Origin: Deinococcus aetherius
Lineage (GTDB): Bacteria > Deinococcota > Deinococci > Deinococcales > Deinococcaceae
Direction: 5' to 3'
Assembly (NCBI RefSeq): GCF_025997855.1
Contig: NZ_AP026561.1
Location: 434,001 to 498,000 of the forward strand
DNA length: 64,000 nucleotides
Under the pieces are notes generated by a model. It was given only the letters and a program-made list of their open reading frames with translations. It made no database searches and was not told the origin of the DNA. Shown here one piece after another: positions 52,153-61,177 of the stretch (the first letter of the stretch is position 1; every line of letters starts with the position of its first letter). The position numbers and the translations under genes are program-made.

Positions 52153-54117
52153 TCATTTCCGGTAGAACTGGTACATCCGGTTGTAGAAGCCGATGCCCAC
52201 GTCCGCGTTGTCGGTGTACGTATTGGTGTCGACGTTGCCCAGGTTCGTGCGGCTGATCCCCGGCTTGGGCACCAGGCCGATGGTGCCGATGCGCCACAGG
52301 CCCTTTTCCCAGATGTCGAACGCCTGCGCGAGCGTCTCGCGCTGCTGCTCGGGGGCCTGGCTGGGCGCGGCGGCGTACAGGGTGAACATGCGCTGCACAT
52401 CGGCGGGCGGCTTCTGCCCCTGCTTCCCCTTCGTGTTGAACCACAGCGTCCACTGCGGCGCCCACTGCCAGCCCGAGATGTAGCGGTTGGCGCCGGTTCG
52501 CAGCGAGTCCTCCGAGGCCCCGTCCATCGCCCAGCCCGACACCATGAACTCGCCCGAGTCGAACTGCTGCTCCATCAGGGTGCGCTCGGTGTCCTTGATG
52601 GTCGTCCGCAGGCCCACCTTCTGCCAGTCGCCGCGCACGAGTTCGGCCATCTTGGCGGGCACGGCGTCGGGCACGTTGGAGATGATCAGCGTGAAGGGCT
52701 TGCCGTCGGGTCGCAGGCGGTAGCCGTCCGCGTCGCGCTTCTGCATCCCCACCGCGTCCAGCAACTTGTTCGCCTGGGCCGGGTCGTACTGCGTCATGTA
52801 CGACCCCCACGCCTTGTTGTAGAAGGACGCGCTGGGGTGCGCCGTGGCCTGCATCGGCGTGCCCCGCCCGAAGGCGATGATGTCGTTGATTTCCTTGCGG
52901 TTCATGGCGAGCGAGAGGGCCTGCCGGAAGCGCACGTCGCGCAGAATGTCCCCGACCGCCTTGTCGCCCTTGTAGTTCTGGTTGACCGAGTACGCCGCGA
53001 CCGAGGTCCACAGGCTCGGCGCGAGCCACGTCTTGTAGTTGCCCTTTTGCGCACCGCCCGTGAAGGCCGGGTAGTCCGCGATGCTGGTCCCCCAGTCCTG
53101 ATAGTCGTACTGTCCGGAAGCCATCTTCACCGCGAGGCTGGCCGTGTCGCCGAAATTGGTGGCGACCACCCGGTCGAGGTAGGGGAGCTGCTGCCCCGCC
53201 GTGTCCACCTTGAAGTAGTAGGGATTGCGCTCGTACACCGTGCCCTGCTGGTTTTGCTGTGCGACCCGCCACGCCCCCACCGTGGGCACGCCGGGCGTGG
53301 TGCGGTACCACTGGTAGCGCCGCGCGCCGAAGAGTTGGGCCCAAGTCTGAAAGCCCGCCTTTTTAGCATTGGCCGTGACGTCCTTGTTGTATTTGGGCAG
53401 GAACTGCTTGAGGTAGTGCGACGCCTCGAAGATGTTGCCTTGTGACCCGTTGAACACCACCCCGGCGAGGTTGGGGAGCAGGGAGTAGTACGGCACCGTG
53501 AAGTCGAGCTTCACAGCGTAGTCGTTCAACTTCGTGACTTTCATAGGAGTGCCGCCCGGCGCGAACATGGCGGGTACTGTGGGTGTGATTTCCTTGTTGA
53601 GGAGTACATCGTTCCACATGAACGTGATGTCGTCGGCGGTGAAGTCGTTGCCGTCCGACCACTTCATGCCCCGCCGCAGGTTGATGGTCAGCGTCTTGCC
53701 ACCGTTAGTGTAGGCGTAGCTCTTGGCGACATTGGGCACGACCGTCTTGCCGTCGCGCGCGAGGCTGAACAGCGGTTCGAAGGTGGTGAAATTCGACGCG
53801 GGGTAGGCGACCGTGTCCGACACCTGGGCGAGGGTCATGCTGCCGCCGTACTTCCCGACCGCCTCGAAGGGGTTGTCCACCAGGGGCTCGGCGGGCAGCC
53901 GCTGCGCGACCGGAGGGAGCTTTCCTGCCTTGACGAGCGCGGCGAGAGTGGGAGCTTCTTTGAAGGCCGGTAGCTTTTTGCCCGTCGCCGCCTGGTACTG
54001 CGAGACCGTGCCCCAGCCCCAGAGGGGCTTTTTGGCCTGCTGCGCGGCGGCGGGGATCAGGAGGAGCGCCGCGGACAGGGCGAACAGGGCTGGAAACTTG
54101 CGTCCTGAGGTGTTCAT
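52153..54117 (-). CDS. family 5 extracellular solute-binding protein of the Opp/Dpp-type importer
   Basis: This 654-residue protein has a signal peptide (FPALFALSAALLLIPAAAQQ) and the SBP_bac_5 layout: TFEPLFSLARDGKTVVPNVAKS, LRRGMKWSDGNDFTADDITF, FRQALSLAMNRKEINDIIAFG and a C-terminal lobe. It is longer than peptide-binding OppA/DppA (~540). The large size and a nearby AraC regulator and glycosidases suggest an oligosaccharide ligand, as for several family 5 proteins; this is inference. The frame extends upstream through the AraC gene without a start, so ATG 54117 (after GGAGGACG) is chosen. Confidence 0.9.
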   Translation of the reverse strand: MNTSGRKFPALFALSAALLLIPAAAQQAKKPLWGWGTVSQYQAATGKKLPAFKEAPTLAALVKAGKLPPVAQRLPAEPLVDNPFEAVGKYGGSMTLAQVSDTVAYPASNFTTFEPLFSLARDGKTVVPNVAKSYAYTNGGKTLTINLRRGMKWSDGNDFTADDITFMWNDVLLNKEITPTVPAMFAPGGTPMKVTKLNDYAVKLDFTVPYYSLLPNLAGVVFNGSQGNIFEASHYLKQFLPKYNKDVTANAKKAGFQTWAQLFGARRYQWYRTTPGVPTVGAWRVAQQNQQGTVYERNPYYFKVDTAGQQLPYLDRVVATNFGDTASLAVKMASGQYDYQDWGTSIADYPAFTGGAQKGNYKTWLAPSLWTSVAAYSVNQNYKGDKAVGDILRDVRFRQALSLAMNRKEINDIIAFGRGTPMQATAHPSASFYNKAWGSYMTQYDPAQANKLLDAVGMQKRDADGYRLRPDGKPFTLIISNVPDAVPAKMAELVRGDWQKVGLRTTIKDTERTLMEQQFDSGEFMVSGWAMDGASEDSLRTGANRYISGWQWAPQWTLWFNTKGKQGQKPPADVQRMFTLYAAAPSQAPEQQRETLAQAFDIWEKGLWRIGTIGLVPKPGISRTNLGNVDTNTYTDNADVGIGFYNRMYQFYRK

Positions 54118-54431
54118 CTGGGCGTCCTCCTGGGGCATCTGTGCCCTGAGCTGGGTGAACGGAATGGGGGGGTGGCCGGGTGGCCGGGGGCGAGTGGACC
54201 GCTTCCTCTTCCTCCTTTGCTGCCGTGGTGTTGCGCATGGACCTACGGGAGGGGATCTGACCCGAGGCAAGGGGCAGGGCAGCTCGGCAGGGTGACGAGG
54301 GCGGTGAGATCGGCGGCGAGGCGGCACCCTGGAGGGCGGAGACTCGGGCAGCTTCTTAAATGTGTGCCGACACGCTAACACGCCCCAAAGCGCGAATCTT
54401 CCGGCAGGGGAGGGCCTTTTTTCCGGGATGC
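54118..54431. other. promoter gap of the opp operon
   Basis: No gene is seen in this 314-bp gap between the AraC gene and the binding-protein gene, both on the minus strand. AT-richer DNA at 54345-54420 includes TTAAAT and the repeat-like CCGACACGCTAACACG, and probably holds the opp promoter and activator sites. I cannot fix -35/-10 hexamers. Confidence 0.4.
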
Positions 54432-55361
54432 TCAGGTACTGGCGACGTTGCCCGGGCGCGCGACCCGCATGCTCAGGCGGTAGGCGCGCGGGGACAGGCC
54501 GCACGACGCGCCGAACGCCTCGTAGAAGCGGCTGACCGATCCGAAGCCGCACTCGGAAGCCACGTCGAGGATGGGTTGATCGGTCGTGGCGAGCAGGCGC
54601 TGGGCGTGCGCGACCCGGTACTGGGTTAGGTAACTCAGGATGGTTCGCCCAAAGGCCGCACGGAAGAGCCCCATCGCGTAGGTCGGGTTGAGCCCCATCG
54701 CCCCGGCGATGTCGGCGGCCGAGATCGGCTCGGCGTAGTGCTGGGCGATGTAAGCGCACATGCGCTCGGCGTGTCCGAGTCCTGCCTGATCCACGGCAGT
54801 GACCGCCCGCGCACCGGCCGGGGTGCGGGCCAGTCTCCGCAGGTGCGCCTCGACCTCCAGCAGCACCACGCGCGACCCCTCGCCGCTCTCCGAGAGGTCG
54901 CGTGTCCAGCGCCGAAACCGCGTGGCGTCGGCGCCCAGGGCGCGGCCTGAGCCCCGGACGAAGTGGCCGTGCAGCACCAGGGCGCGCAGGTTGGCGGGCA
55001 GGTCCCACCCCAGAAAGGACGTCAGGGGGAGTGTCAGCCAGGCAAGGCGCGTCTCCGTCTCCGCCTCGACGACCCGGTGCGGCATGGCGCCCCAGAACAC
55101 GGCGAGTTGCCCACGGGTGAGGGTCGTGACGGTGCCGCCCGCGAGGTACGTGATCGCCCCACGCTCCACGAGGTTGAGTTCGATCTCGTCGTGCCAGTGG
55201 GCCGCCGCCATCAGGTACGGCTCGCCGCACCAGCAGTCCAGCCCGAAGCGCTCCTCGCCCTCGTGCGGTGGGTGCGTGTTTTGTGGCGGCGTAGGTCCTG
55301 GGCGCGTGACTCGGTCCGGGTGGCGCTGCATGGGGGTGCCCTCCTCACGGGCAGGAGTCAT
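54432..55361 (-). CDS. AraC-family transcriptional regulator
   Basis: This ~309-residue protein has an N-terminal cupin-like sensor (HWHDEIELNLVERGAITYLAGG, VFWGAMPHRVVE) and a C-terminal double helix-turn-helix at ~205-300 (PISAADIAGAMGLNPTYAMGLFRAAFG, ILDVASECGFGSVSRFYEAFGASCGLSPRAYR). This is the MelR/RhaS-like sugar-responsive form. The start is uncertain: ATG 55361 or the internal ATG ten codons later (MQRHPD). It lies between the opp operon and the divergent carbohydrate operon, so it probably activates one or both in response to a sugar. Confidence 0.9.
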   Translation of the reverse strand: MTPAREEGTPMQRHPDRVTRPGPTPPQNTHPPHEGEERFGLDCWCGEPYLMAAAHWHDEIELNLVERGAITYLAGGTVTTLTRGQLAVFWGAMPHRVVEAETETRLAWLTLPLTSFLGWDLPANLRALVLHGHFVRGSGRALGADATRFRRWTRDLSESGEGSRVVLLEVEAHLRRLARTPAGARAVTAVDQAGLGHAERMCAYIAQHYAEPISAADIAGAMGLNPTYAMGLFRAAFGRTILSYLTQYRVAHAQRLLATTDQPILDVASECGFGSVSRFYEAFGASCGLSPRAYRLSMRVARPGNVAST

Positions 55362-55407
55362 CGGGGGTGGTGGACCTGAGCATACCGGAACAAAGAGGAC
55401 CCTGACC

Positions 55408-55426
55408 CGGAAGATTGCGGCTTCCG
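55408..55426. promoter_or_regulatory. inverted repeat in the AraC-DUF4432 divergent gap
   Basis: CGGAAG-N7-CTTCCG is a perfect 6-bp inverted repeat with a 7-bp spacer, 47 bp upstream of the AraC start and 127 bp before the DUF4432 gene. AraC proteins usually bind direct repeats, so this may be a site for another factor or chance. Confidence 0.3.
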
Positions 55427-55552
55427 CATGGTGTTACGGTGAGCGCCACACGGCACAGCACGGGGAGAGACGCCCCAGGGGAGGGTTCTTGCACAGCCAT
55501 GACGGGATCAGGGCGGCCTCGGACGTATGGCCCGCCGGGAAGGTGAGATGAC

Positions 55553-56665
55553 GTGCCGAGGCTGTTCGGGCAGGACTGGAGCCGCATGGACCTCGCGCGC
55601 CGGGTGGGCCGCCTTTCCCAGATTGCGGGCGTGCGTCTCGTCACGCTGGCTGACGGCGCCGAGCGCGGCGTGCGCGTGCTGGAATTCCGAACGGGGACGG
55701 GCCTCGCCTTCGACGTGCTCTTGGACCGTGCCTTCGACCTCGGGCGCTGCGACTGGCGCGGCACGCCCCTCGCCTGGGAGGGACCCGTGGGCGTGCGCGG
55801 GCCGTGGTACGCCGAGCCCCAGGGCCTGGGCTTCCTGCGCACCTTCGGCGGCGGTCTCCTGACCACGGGCGGCCTGGACCATACGCTCTTCCCCACCGAG
55901 GACAGCGCCCAGGGCTACGCCTACCCGCCCAAGGCCACCGAGCACTACCCCCTGCACGGGCGCGTGTCGAGTCTCCCCGCGCGCCTGCTGGGGTACGGCG
56001 AACGTTGGGAGGGCGACGTCTGCGTGCTGTACGCCGAGGGGGAGGTCACGCAGGCCACAGCCCTCGGAGAGCATCTGGTGCTGCGCCGCCGCATTGAGGC
56101 GCGGGTGGGCGAATCGCGCCTCTTCATCCACGACGAGGTGCACAACGCCGGGTTCCACCCCACCCCCCACATGTTCCTGTACCACGTGAACGTCGGTTTC
56201 CCGGTGGTGGACGAGGGTGCCGAGATCGTCCTTCCCGCGGCAGAGGTGCAGCCGGTGGGAGACGTGCCGCGTCAGGGCTGGACGCACCTGGAGGCGCCGC
56301 AGTCGGGGATGCAAGAGCGGGTGTACGAGTACGTGCCGCTGGCGGAGGAAGGCGGCCTCGTCCCCGTCGGCATCGTGAACCGGGTGCGGGGCGTGGGCTT
56401 CTACCAGGTCTACTCCCGCGCGCAACTGCCGTTCCCCTTCGTGTGGCGGATGCTGGGCGAGGGGGACTACGTGGTGGCGCTCGAACCCAGCACCAACCGG
56501 GTGGCGGGGCGGCACGACGCCCGTGAGCGCGGCGAACTCATCCACCTCGCTCCCGGCGAGAGACGCACGTACGACCTCGAACTCGGCGCCCTGGGCGGCG
56601 CGGTGGAACTCGACGCTTTTCGGGCGCGCGTGGAGGCGCTGCGCCCCACCCTGGAGGAGGCATGA
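55553..56665 (+). CDS. DUF4432 (aldose-1-epimerase-like) protein
   Basis: This 370-residue galactose-mutarotase-like beta-sandwich has DLGRCDWRGTPLAWEGPVGV, GLGFLRTFGGGLLTTGGLDH, HGRVSSLPARL, YHVNVGFPVVDEG and ALEPSTNRVAGR. The His residues in EHYPLHGRVS and FHPTPHMFLYHVN fit mutarotase or epimerase catalysis, but the family's substrate is unknown. GTG at 55553 with AAGGTGAG upstream. First gene of the carbohydrate operon; its stop overlaps the next start by 4 bp. Confidence 0.82.
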   Translation: MPRLFGQDWSRMDLARRVGRLSQIAGVRLVTLADGAERGVRVLEFRTGTGLAFDVLLDRAFDLGRCDWRGTPLAWEGPVGVRGPWYAEPQGLGFLRTFGGGLLTTGGLDHTLFPTEDSAQGYAYPPKATEHYPLHGRVSSLPARLLGYGERWEGDVCVLYAEGEVTQATALGEHLVLRRRIEARVGESRLFIHDEVHNAGFHPTPHMFLYHVNVGFPVVDEGAEIVLPAAEVQPVGDVPRQGWTHLEAPQSGMQERVYEYVPLAEEGGLVPVGIVNRVRGVGFYQVYSRAQLPFPFVWRMLGEGDYVVALEPSTNRVAGRHDARERGELIHLAPGERRTYDLELGALGGAVELDAFRARVEALRPTLEEA

Positions 56666-58836
56666 CACGACTGGAGTTGACGGTGGGCGCGGTCAGGGTG
56701 GAAGCCCGGCCCGCCCCGGGGGGCTGGGGCCTGACGGCGCGCTGGGCGGGGCACTCCGCCTCCCAACCCCTGCCTGTTCGCGCGGAAGTGTGGAGTGAGG
56801 GCGAGGTGGAAGGGTACAGTTGCGGCTACGCGACCCTCGAAGCCTCGGGGGGCGGCTGGGTCGCTCACGCCCGCCTCGACCTCGGCGAGGACTCGGCGCT
56901 GAGCGTGGAGGACCGCTGGTCGGTGCGGGGGGAGGCGTTGCACCTCGCCCGCCGGGTGCGGGTGGAGGGGGACGCGCCGGGCGGCTTTCTGACCGCGTTC
57001 ACCTGGACGCTGGACGGTCCTCTCGGGTGGCCGGACGTGGACGCCTTCGCGCCGGGGATGCTGTACGGCTGGACCGAACATGTGGCGCCCCAGGCCATCG
57101 GGAGCCAGCGGCATTACCTCGCCGGGGCGCGCGCCCTGCGCATCCGTGAGGACCGCTTGCCTGCCCCACTCTTCGGCGTCGCACTGCGGGACGGCTGCTC
57201 GGTCGCGGCCCTGAACCCGGCCCCACGTGGCGACACCACCCGCGCCGACGCCCTGGATCTCGAAGGCAGCCCGCTGGTCGACGAGCGCTTCACCTTCGCG
57301 GCCGTCGGCGGCGAGGAGGCGGACGGGCACCTCTCCCTCGGGCTGTGGTTTCCCGGCACCGAGGGGGAGGTCACGTACCTCGCCGACACGCCTTTCGCGG
57401 GCGGGCAGTTCGGCAACAACGCACGGCGGCGCTGGCGGGGCCGTTTCCACCCCCTGCGGGACGGCTTCGAGCAACGTTACGAGGTCGCGTTTCGTTTCGC
57501 AGAGGGGGAGCGCGACCAGGACGTCCGCCGGGCGGCGTGGCGCTGGGCCTGGGAAACGCTCGCCCCGCAGGTCGAGGCGCAGGACGTGACCGGCGCGCGT
57601 GAGGTGCTCGCGGACGCGCTGGAGGCGTCCGTCGTGTATGTCGAGGACCGCGCCGCGCCCCTGCACGTCATGGACATCCTGGTGGGCGAGGCGCACGGCC
57701 CCTACAGTCACCTGGCGATGATGGGCTTCACCGGGCGCGCGGTCGAGACGGGAGAACTGCTGCTGCGTGAGAGCGTCCACCTGCGCGGTGAGGCGGCGGA
57801 GAGACGCCGCCGGGCGGGCCTCGCCGTCCTCGAAACCTTCGCGCGCCTGCCCGTGTCCCCGCCGCTGGGCGAGGGCCTGGACCTGCGCGACGGCCGACCA
57901 GCAAGCGGGGTGCGCCCCGATTTCTACCTGCGCGCGCTGGGTGAGGGCGGCAAGTCCATGCTGCGCGCCCACGAGCTGGAGCGGGAACGGGGGACCGACC
58001 ACCCGCACTGGCTGGCGTGGTGCGTGGACCTCGCCGACTGGCTGCTGACCCAGGAATTCCCGACCGGCGGCTTCCCCCGCTCCTGGCGGGACGGCACGGC
58101 GCAGGTCGTGAACGCCGACCCACGCTCCAGCTACTCGGTCGTGCCCTTCCTCGTCGCCCTGAGCCAGACCACTGGGGAGGAGAAGTACCTCGCCTCGGCC
58201 CTGCGCGCCGCCGAGCTGTGCTGGGCGCTGGACGGCAGCCGGGGCTACTTCATCGGGGGCACCCTCGACAACGCGAACGTGGTGGACAAGGAGGCGGGCA
58301 CGCTCACCCTGGAGGCGCACCTCGCCCTGTTCGAGGCGACGGGGGACCGGCGCTGGCTCACCCGGGCCCGCGACGCGGCCGATTTTTCCGAGACGTGGAT
58401 TTACCTCTGGAACGTGCCGATGCCGCAAGACGAGGAGGACGGCGACCTGCACTGGAAGCGGGGGGTGAGCACGGTGGGCGCGCAACTGATCGCCACCGGC
58501 CACTCCCTCACCGACGCCTACATGGCCTGGGACGTGGCGAACTATGCCCGGCTCGCGCGGCTGACCGGGGACGCGCACTACCTCGACGTGGCCCGGCTCC
58601 TGCTGCACAACACCAAGACGATGCTCGCCGTGCCGGGGCGCACCTTCGACCTCGTGGGTCCCGGCTGGCAGCAGGAACACTGGAGTTTCGCCCCGCCACG
58701 CGGGCGCGGGCAGCACCGCCACTGGCTGCCGTGGGTGGCGACGAGCCACCTGGAGGGCATCCTCGCCCTGGAAGCCTACGACCCCGACCTCTTCCGCGAA
58801 CTGTCGCTCGTTCCGCACAACGCACCCGCCGACTGA
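56662..58836 (+). CDS. glycosidase-like protein with helical (alpha/alpha)6-type core (family not recognised)
   Basis: This 724-residue protein has an N-terminal ~320 residues that look like a beta-sandwich (LGEDSALSVEDRWSVRGEAL, HLARRVRVEGD). The C-terminal ~380 residues look like an (alpha/alpha) toroid of six-hairpin glycosidases: WLAWCVDLADWLLTQEFPTG, SSYSVVPFLVALSQTTGEEK, WALDGSRGYFIGGTLDNANV and ATSHLEGILALEAYD. Likely acids are the Asp/Glu of VDKEAG and HLEG, but I cannot name the catalytic pair or the GH family. No signal peptide, so it would act on imported sugar. ATG 56662 is coupled to DUF4432 (ATGA). Confidence 0.7.
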   Translation: MTRLELTVGAVRVEARPAPGGWGLTARWAGHSASQPLPVRAEVWSEGEVEGYSCGYATLEASGGGWVAHARLDLGEDSALSVEDRWSVRGEALHLARRVRVEGDAPGGFLTAFTWTLDGPLGWPDVDAFAPGMLYGWTEHVAPQAIGSQRHYLAGARALRIREDRLPAPLFGVALRDGCSVAALNPAPRGDTTRADALDLEGSPLVDERFTFAAVGGEEADGHLSLGLWFPGTEGEVTYLADTPFAGGQFGNNARRRWRGRFHPLRDGFEQRYEVAFRFAEGERDQDVRRAAWRWAWETLAPQVEAQDVTGAREVLADALEASVVYVEDRAAPLHVMDILVGEAHGPYSHLAMMGFTGRAVETGELLLRESVHLRGEAAERRRRAGLAVLETFARLPVSPPLGEGLDLRDGRPASGVRPDFYLRALGEGGKSMLRAHELERERGTDHPHWLAWCVDLADWLLTQEFPTGGFPRSWRDGTAQVVNADPRSSYSVVPFLVALSQTTGEEKYLASALRAAELCWALDGSRGYFIGGTLDNANVVDKEAGTLTLEAHLALFEATGDRRWLTRARDAADFSETWIYLWNVPMPQDEEDGDLHWKRGVSTVGAQLIATGHSLTDAYMAWDVANYARLARLTGDAHYLDVARLLLHNTKTMLAVPGRTFDLVGPGWQQEHWSFAPPRGRGQHRHWLPWVATSHLEGILALEAYDPDLFRELSLVPHNAPAD

Positions 58837-58915
58837 ACCCCGCTGGAGGAGGACGGGGAAACCTTAAACGGCAGCTCTGAACCCCACCTTTCTCGCCCGA
58901 TCAGGAGGAACCGTC

Positions 58916-60169
58916 ATGCTGGGACGCAGGAGTGTCACGACCGCGCTGGCCGCTGGAATGCTCGTTTCAGGGGCGGCGGGGGCCAAGACCATCGACTTCT
59001 GGATTCGCGCCTACAACGCGGGGCTGGCCGAGCCGCTCGTGAAGGCCTACAACGCCTCGCACACCGATCAGGTCAAGCTCAATCTCGTGCCCAATGACCA
59101 GTTCGTGACCAAGCTCGGCACGGCCATCGCGGGAGGGAATCCCCCGGACGTGATCGCCATCGACCTGATTTACGTGCCCTCGTTCGCGGCGGCGGGGCAA
59201 ATGGAGAACCTGACGGCGCAGGCGAAGAAACTGCCCTTCTTCAACCAGCTCAGCCCGTCGCACGTGCGCCTCGCCACCTACCAGAATCAGGTCTACGCGG
59301 TGCCCTTCAGCGCGGAAGGCTCGGTGCTGTACTACAACAAGGGCCTCTTCCGGCAGGCAGGCCTCGACCCCAACAAGCCGCCGAGGACGTGGACCGAGGT
59401 GTACAACGCGGCCAAGAAGATCACCGCCCTCGGGAACGGGGTCAAGGGCTTCTACTTCTCGGGCGCCTGCGCGGGCTGCAACGCCTTTACCTTCATGCCG
59501 CTGATCTGGGCCTCGGGCGGCGACGTGCTCAGCAGGGACGGGCAGAGCGCCACGCTGAACACCAAGGCGGTGAAGGACGCCCTGGGCTTCTACCGCCGGA
59601 TGTGGACCGAGGGGCTCGTGCCCTCGGGCGCGCAGACCGACAACGGGGCGAACTTCATCAACGCCTTTACCAGTGGCAAGATCGGCATGACGGGGAGCGG
59701 CGCCTTCGCCATCAGCCTGCTCAAGAGCAAGTTCAAGAACATCGACTTCGGCATCGCGTACCTGCCCGGCCAGACGAGCGGCTGGTCCTCCTTCGCGGGC
59801 GGCGACAGCATCGGCATTCCCAAGGGGAGCAAGAACGTCAAGGAGGCGTGGGACTTCATCCAGTGGACGCTCTCGCCGCAGGTGCAGACCGAGATCCTGG
59901 CGAAGAACGACACCATCCCGGTGCGCGCGGACCTGGCGCAGAACAAGTATTCCAAGACCGAGCCACGCTTCGTGACCACCTCCACCGCAATGGCGAAGGG
60001 CCGCACCCCGTACAGCGTCCACTACAACGAGCTGTTCAACGACGCGAATGGGCCGTGGCTCTCGATGTTCCAGCGCGCCGTGTTCAAGGGGGAGATTGAC
60101 CAGGCCGTCACGGAGGCGCAGAGCCGCTTCACGCAGATTCTCTCGACGCCCGCCCCGGGAGCGCGATAG
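58916..60169 (+). CDS. CUT1-type sugar ABC transporter substrate-binding protein
   Basis: This 417-residue family 1 binding protein has a signal peptide (VTTALAAGMLVSGAAGAK), then TIDFWIRAYNAGLAEPLVKAY, AIAGGNPPDVIAIDLIYVPS, YAVPFSAEGSVLYYNKGLFR, KIGMTGSGAFAISLL and SFAGGDSIGIPKGSKNVKEA. It delivers a mono- or oligosaccharide to the two permeases encoded next. ATG 58916 follows CAGGAGG. A strong hairpin separates it from the permeases. Confidence 0.92.
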   Translation: MLGRRSVTTALAAGMLVSGAAGAKTIDFWIRAYNAGLAEPLVKAYNASHTDQVKLNLVPNDQFVTKLGTAIAGGNPPDVIAIDLIYVPSFAAAGQMENLTAQAKKLPFFNQLSPSHVRLATYQNQVYAVPFSAEGSVLYYNKGLFRQAGLDPNKPPRTWTEVYNAAKKITALGNGVKGFYFSGACAGCNAFTFMPLIWASGGDVLSRDGQSATLNTKAVKDALGFYRRMWTEGLVPSGAQTDNGANFINAFTSGKIGMTGSGAFAISLLKSKFKNIDFGIAYLPGQTSGWSSFAGGDSIGIPKGSKNVKEAWDFIQWTLSPQVQTEILAKNDTIPVRADLAQNKYSKTEPRFVTTSTAMAKGRTPYSVHYNELFNDANGPWLSMFQRAVFKGEIDQAVTEAQSRFTQILSTPAPGAR

Positions 60170-60184
60170 GCGGAGTAAGGATCG

Positions 60185-60238
60185 GGGAGGTCAGGGGTCC
60201 GCGCGCCGGCTCTGACCTTCCCGGGCCCCTGACCTCCC
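60185..60238 (+). terminator. 13-bp perfect hairpin between binding protein and permeases
   Basis: GGGAGGTCAGGGG at 60185-60197 and CCCCTGACCTCCC at 60226-60238 form a perfect stem with a 28-nt loop, with no T-run after it. A stem at this place in sugar ABC operons usually protects the 3' end of the binding-protein mRNA or acts as a partial terminator, giving more binding protein than permease. Confidence 0.65.
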
Positions 60239-60244
60239 GGAAGG

Positions 60245-61177
60245 ATGCCGCCAGTGAGAGCGAACACCCTTAACCCTCCCGCCGCCCGTTCCCGGCCACG
60301 CTCCCGTTCGTGGTGGCGCAAACAGGTCGGGCTGCTGTTCGTGCTGCCGAGCGTGGCGTTCACCGCCGTCTTCTTCCTCGCGCCACTCGTCATGACGGCG
60401 TGGATGTCGCTGCACGATTGGCCGCTGCTGGGAGCCAGGCACTTCACGGGACTGCAAAATTATGCGGCGCTGCTGTCCGACGGCAACTTCTGGAGCAGCC
60501 TGGGCTTCACGGCGAAGTACACGCTGGTCGTCACCCCGGTGCTGTTCGTGCTGGCCTTCGGGCTGGCGCTGCTCGTCAAGCGGTCGGTGCGCTGGGTCGG
60601 GCTCTTCCGCACCGCGTACTTCCTGCCGGTCGTGATCGGCCTCGCCACGTCGAGCCTGCTGTGGGTGTGGCTGCTCAACGATCAGGTGGGCGTGTTCAAC
60701 GCAGGGCTCGCCGCCATCGGGGTCATCAGGGAGCCCTTCCAGTGGCTCGCGACGACGGGGAGTGCCCTGACGGCCATCGTCGTGATGGTGACGTGGAAGA
60801 TGGTGGGCCTCACCATGCTGCTGCTCCTGATCGGGATGCAGGCTATTCCGGAGGAGTTCTACGAGGCGGCCCGGGTGGACGGCGCGAGTCCGTGGGAGCA
60901 ACTGCGCTTCATCACGCTGCCGCTGATGCGTCGGACCTTTGCGCTCGCGCTCGTGCTGTCGGTGATCGGCTCGTTTCTGGCCTTCGACCCCATGTACATC
61001 ATGGCGGGCGGCGGGCCGCAGAACTCGACCATCACGACGGTGTACTGGATTTTCAAGGCAGCCTTCGTGCAGTTTCGGCTGGGCTATGCAGCCTCGCTCT
61101 CGGTGGTGCTGCTGGTCATCCTCATCGCAGTCAGCGTCGTGCAGCTCTACCTCCTGCGCGACGACACGAGGTACTGA
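60245..61177 (+). CDS. CUT1 sugar ABC permease (MalF-like)
   Basis: This 310-residue permease with six helices has VGLLFVLPSVAFTAVFFLAP, VGLFRTAYFLPVVIGLATSS and the EAA loop EEFYEAARVDGASPWEQLRFITLPL. It pairs with the next permease, which starts in its stop codon (TGATG). The ATPase is not encoded nearby, as in many CUT1 systems that share MsmK. Confidence 0.92.
   Translation: MPPVRANTLNPPAARSRPRSRSWWRKQVGLLFVLPSVAFTAVFFLAPLVMTAWMSLHDWPLLGARHFTGLQNYAALLSDGNFWSSLGFTAKYTLVVTPVLFVLAFGLALLVKRSVRWVGLFRTAYFLPVVIGLATSSLLWVWLLNDQVGVFNAGLAAIGVIREPFQWLATTGSALTAIVVMVTWKMVGLTMLLLLIGMQAIPEEFYEAARVDGASPWEQLRFITLPLMRRTFALALVLSVIGSFLAFDPMYIMAGGGPQNSTITTVYWIFKAAFVQFRLGYAASLSVVLLVILIAVSVVQLYLLRDDTRY

Noticed and set aside
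52153..55230. A single very long minus-strand frame (1025 codons) over the binding protein and the AraC gene
   Set aside because: Only the part from ATG 54117 has a signal peptide and binding-protein domains. The upstream part is a shadow of the AraC gene in another frame and has no domain or ribosome site.
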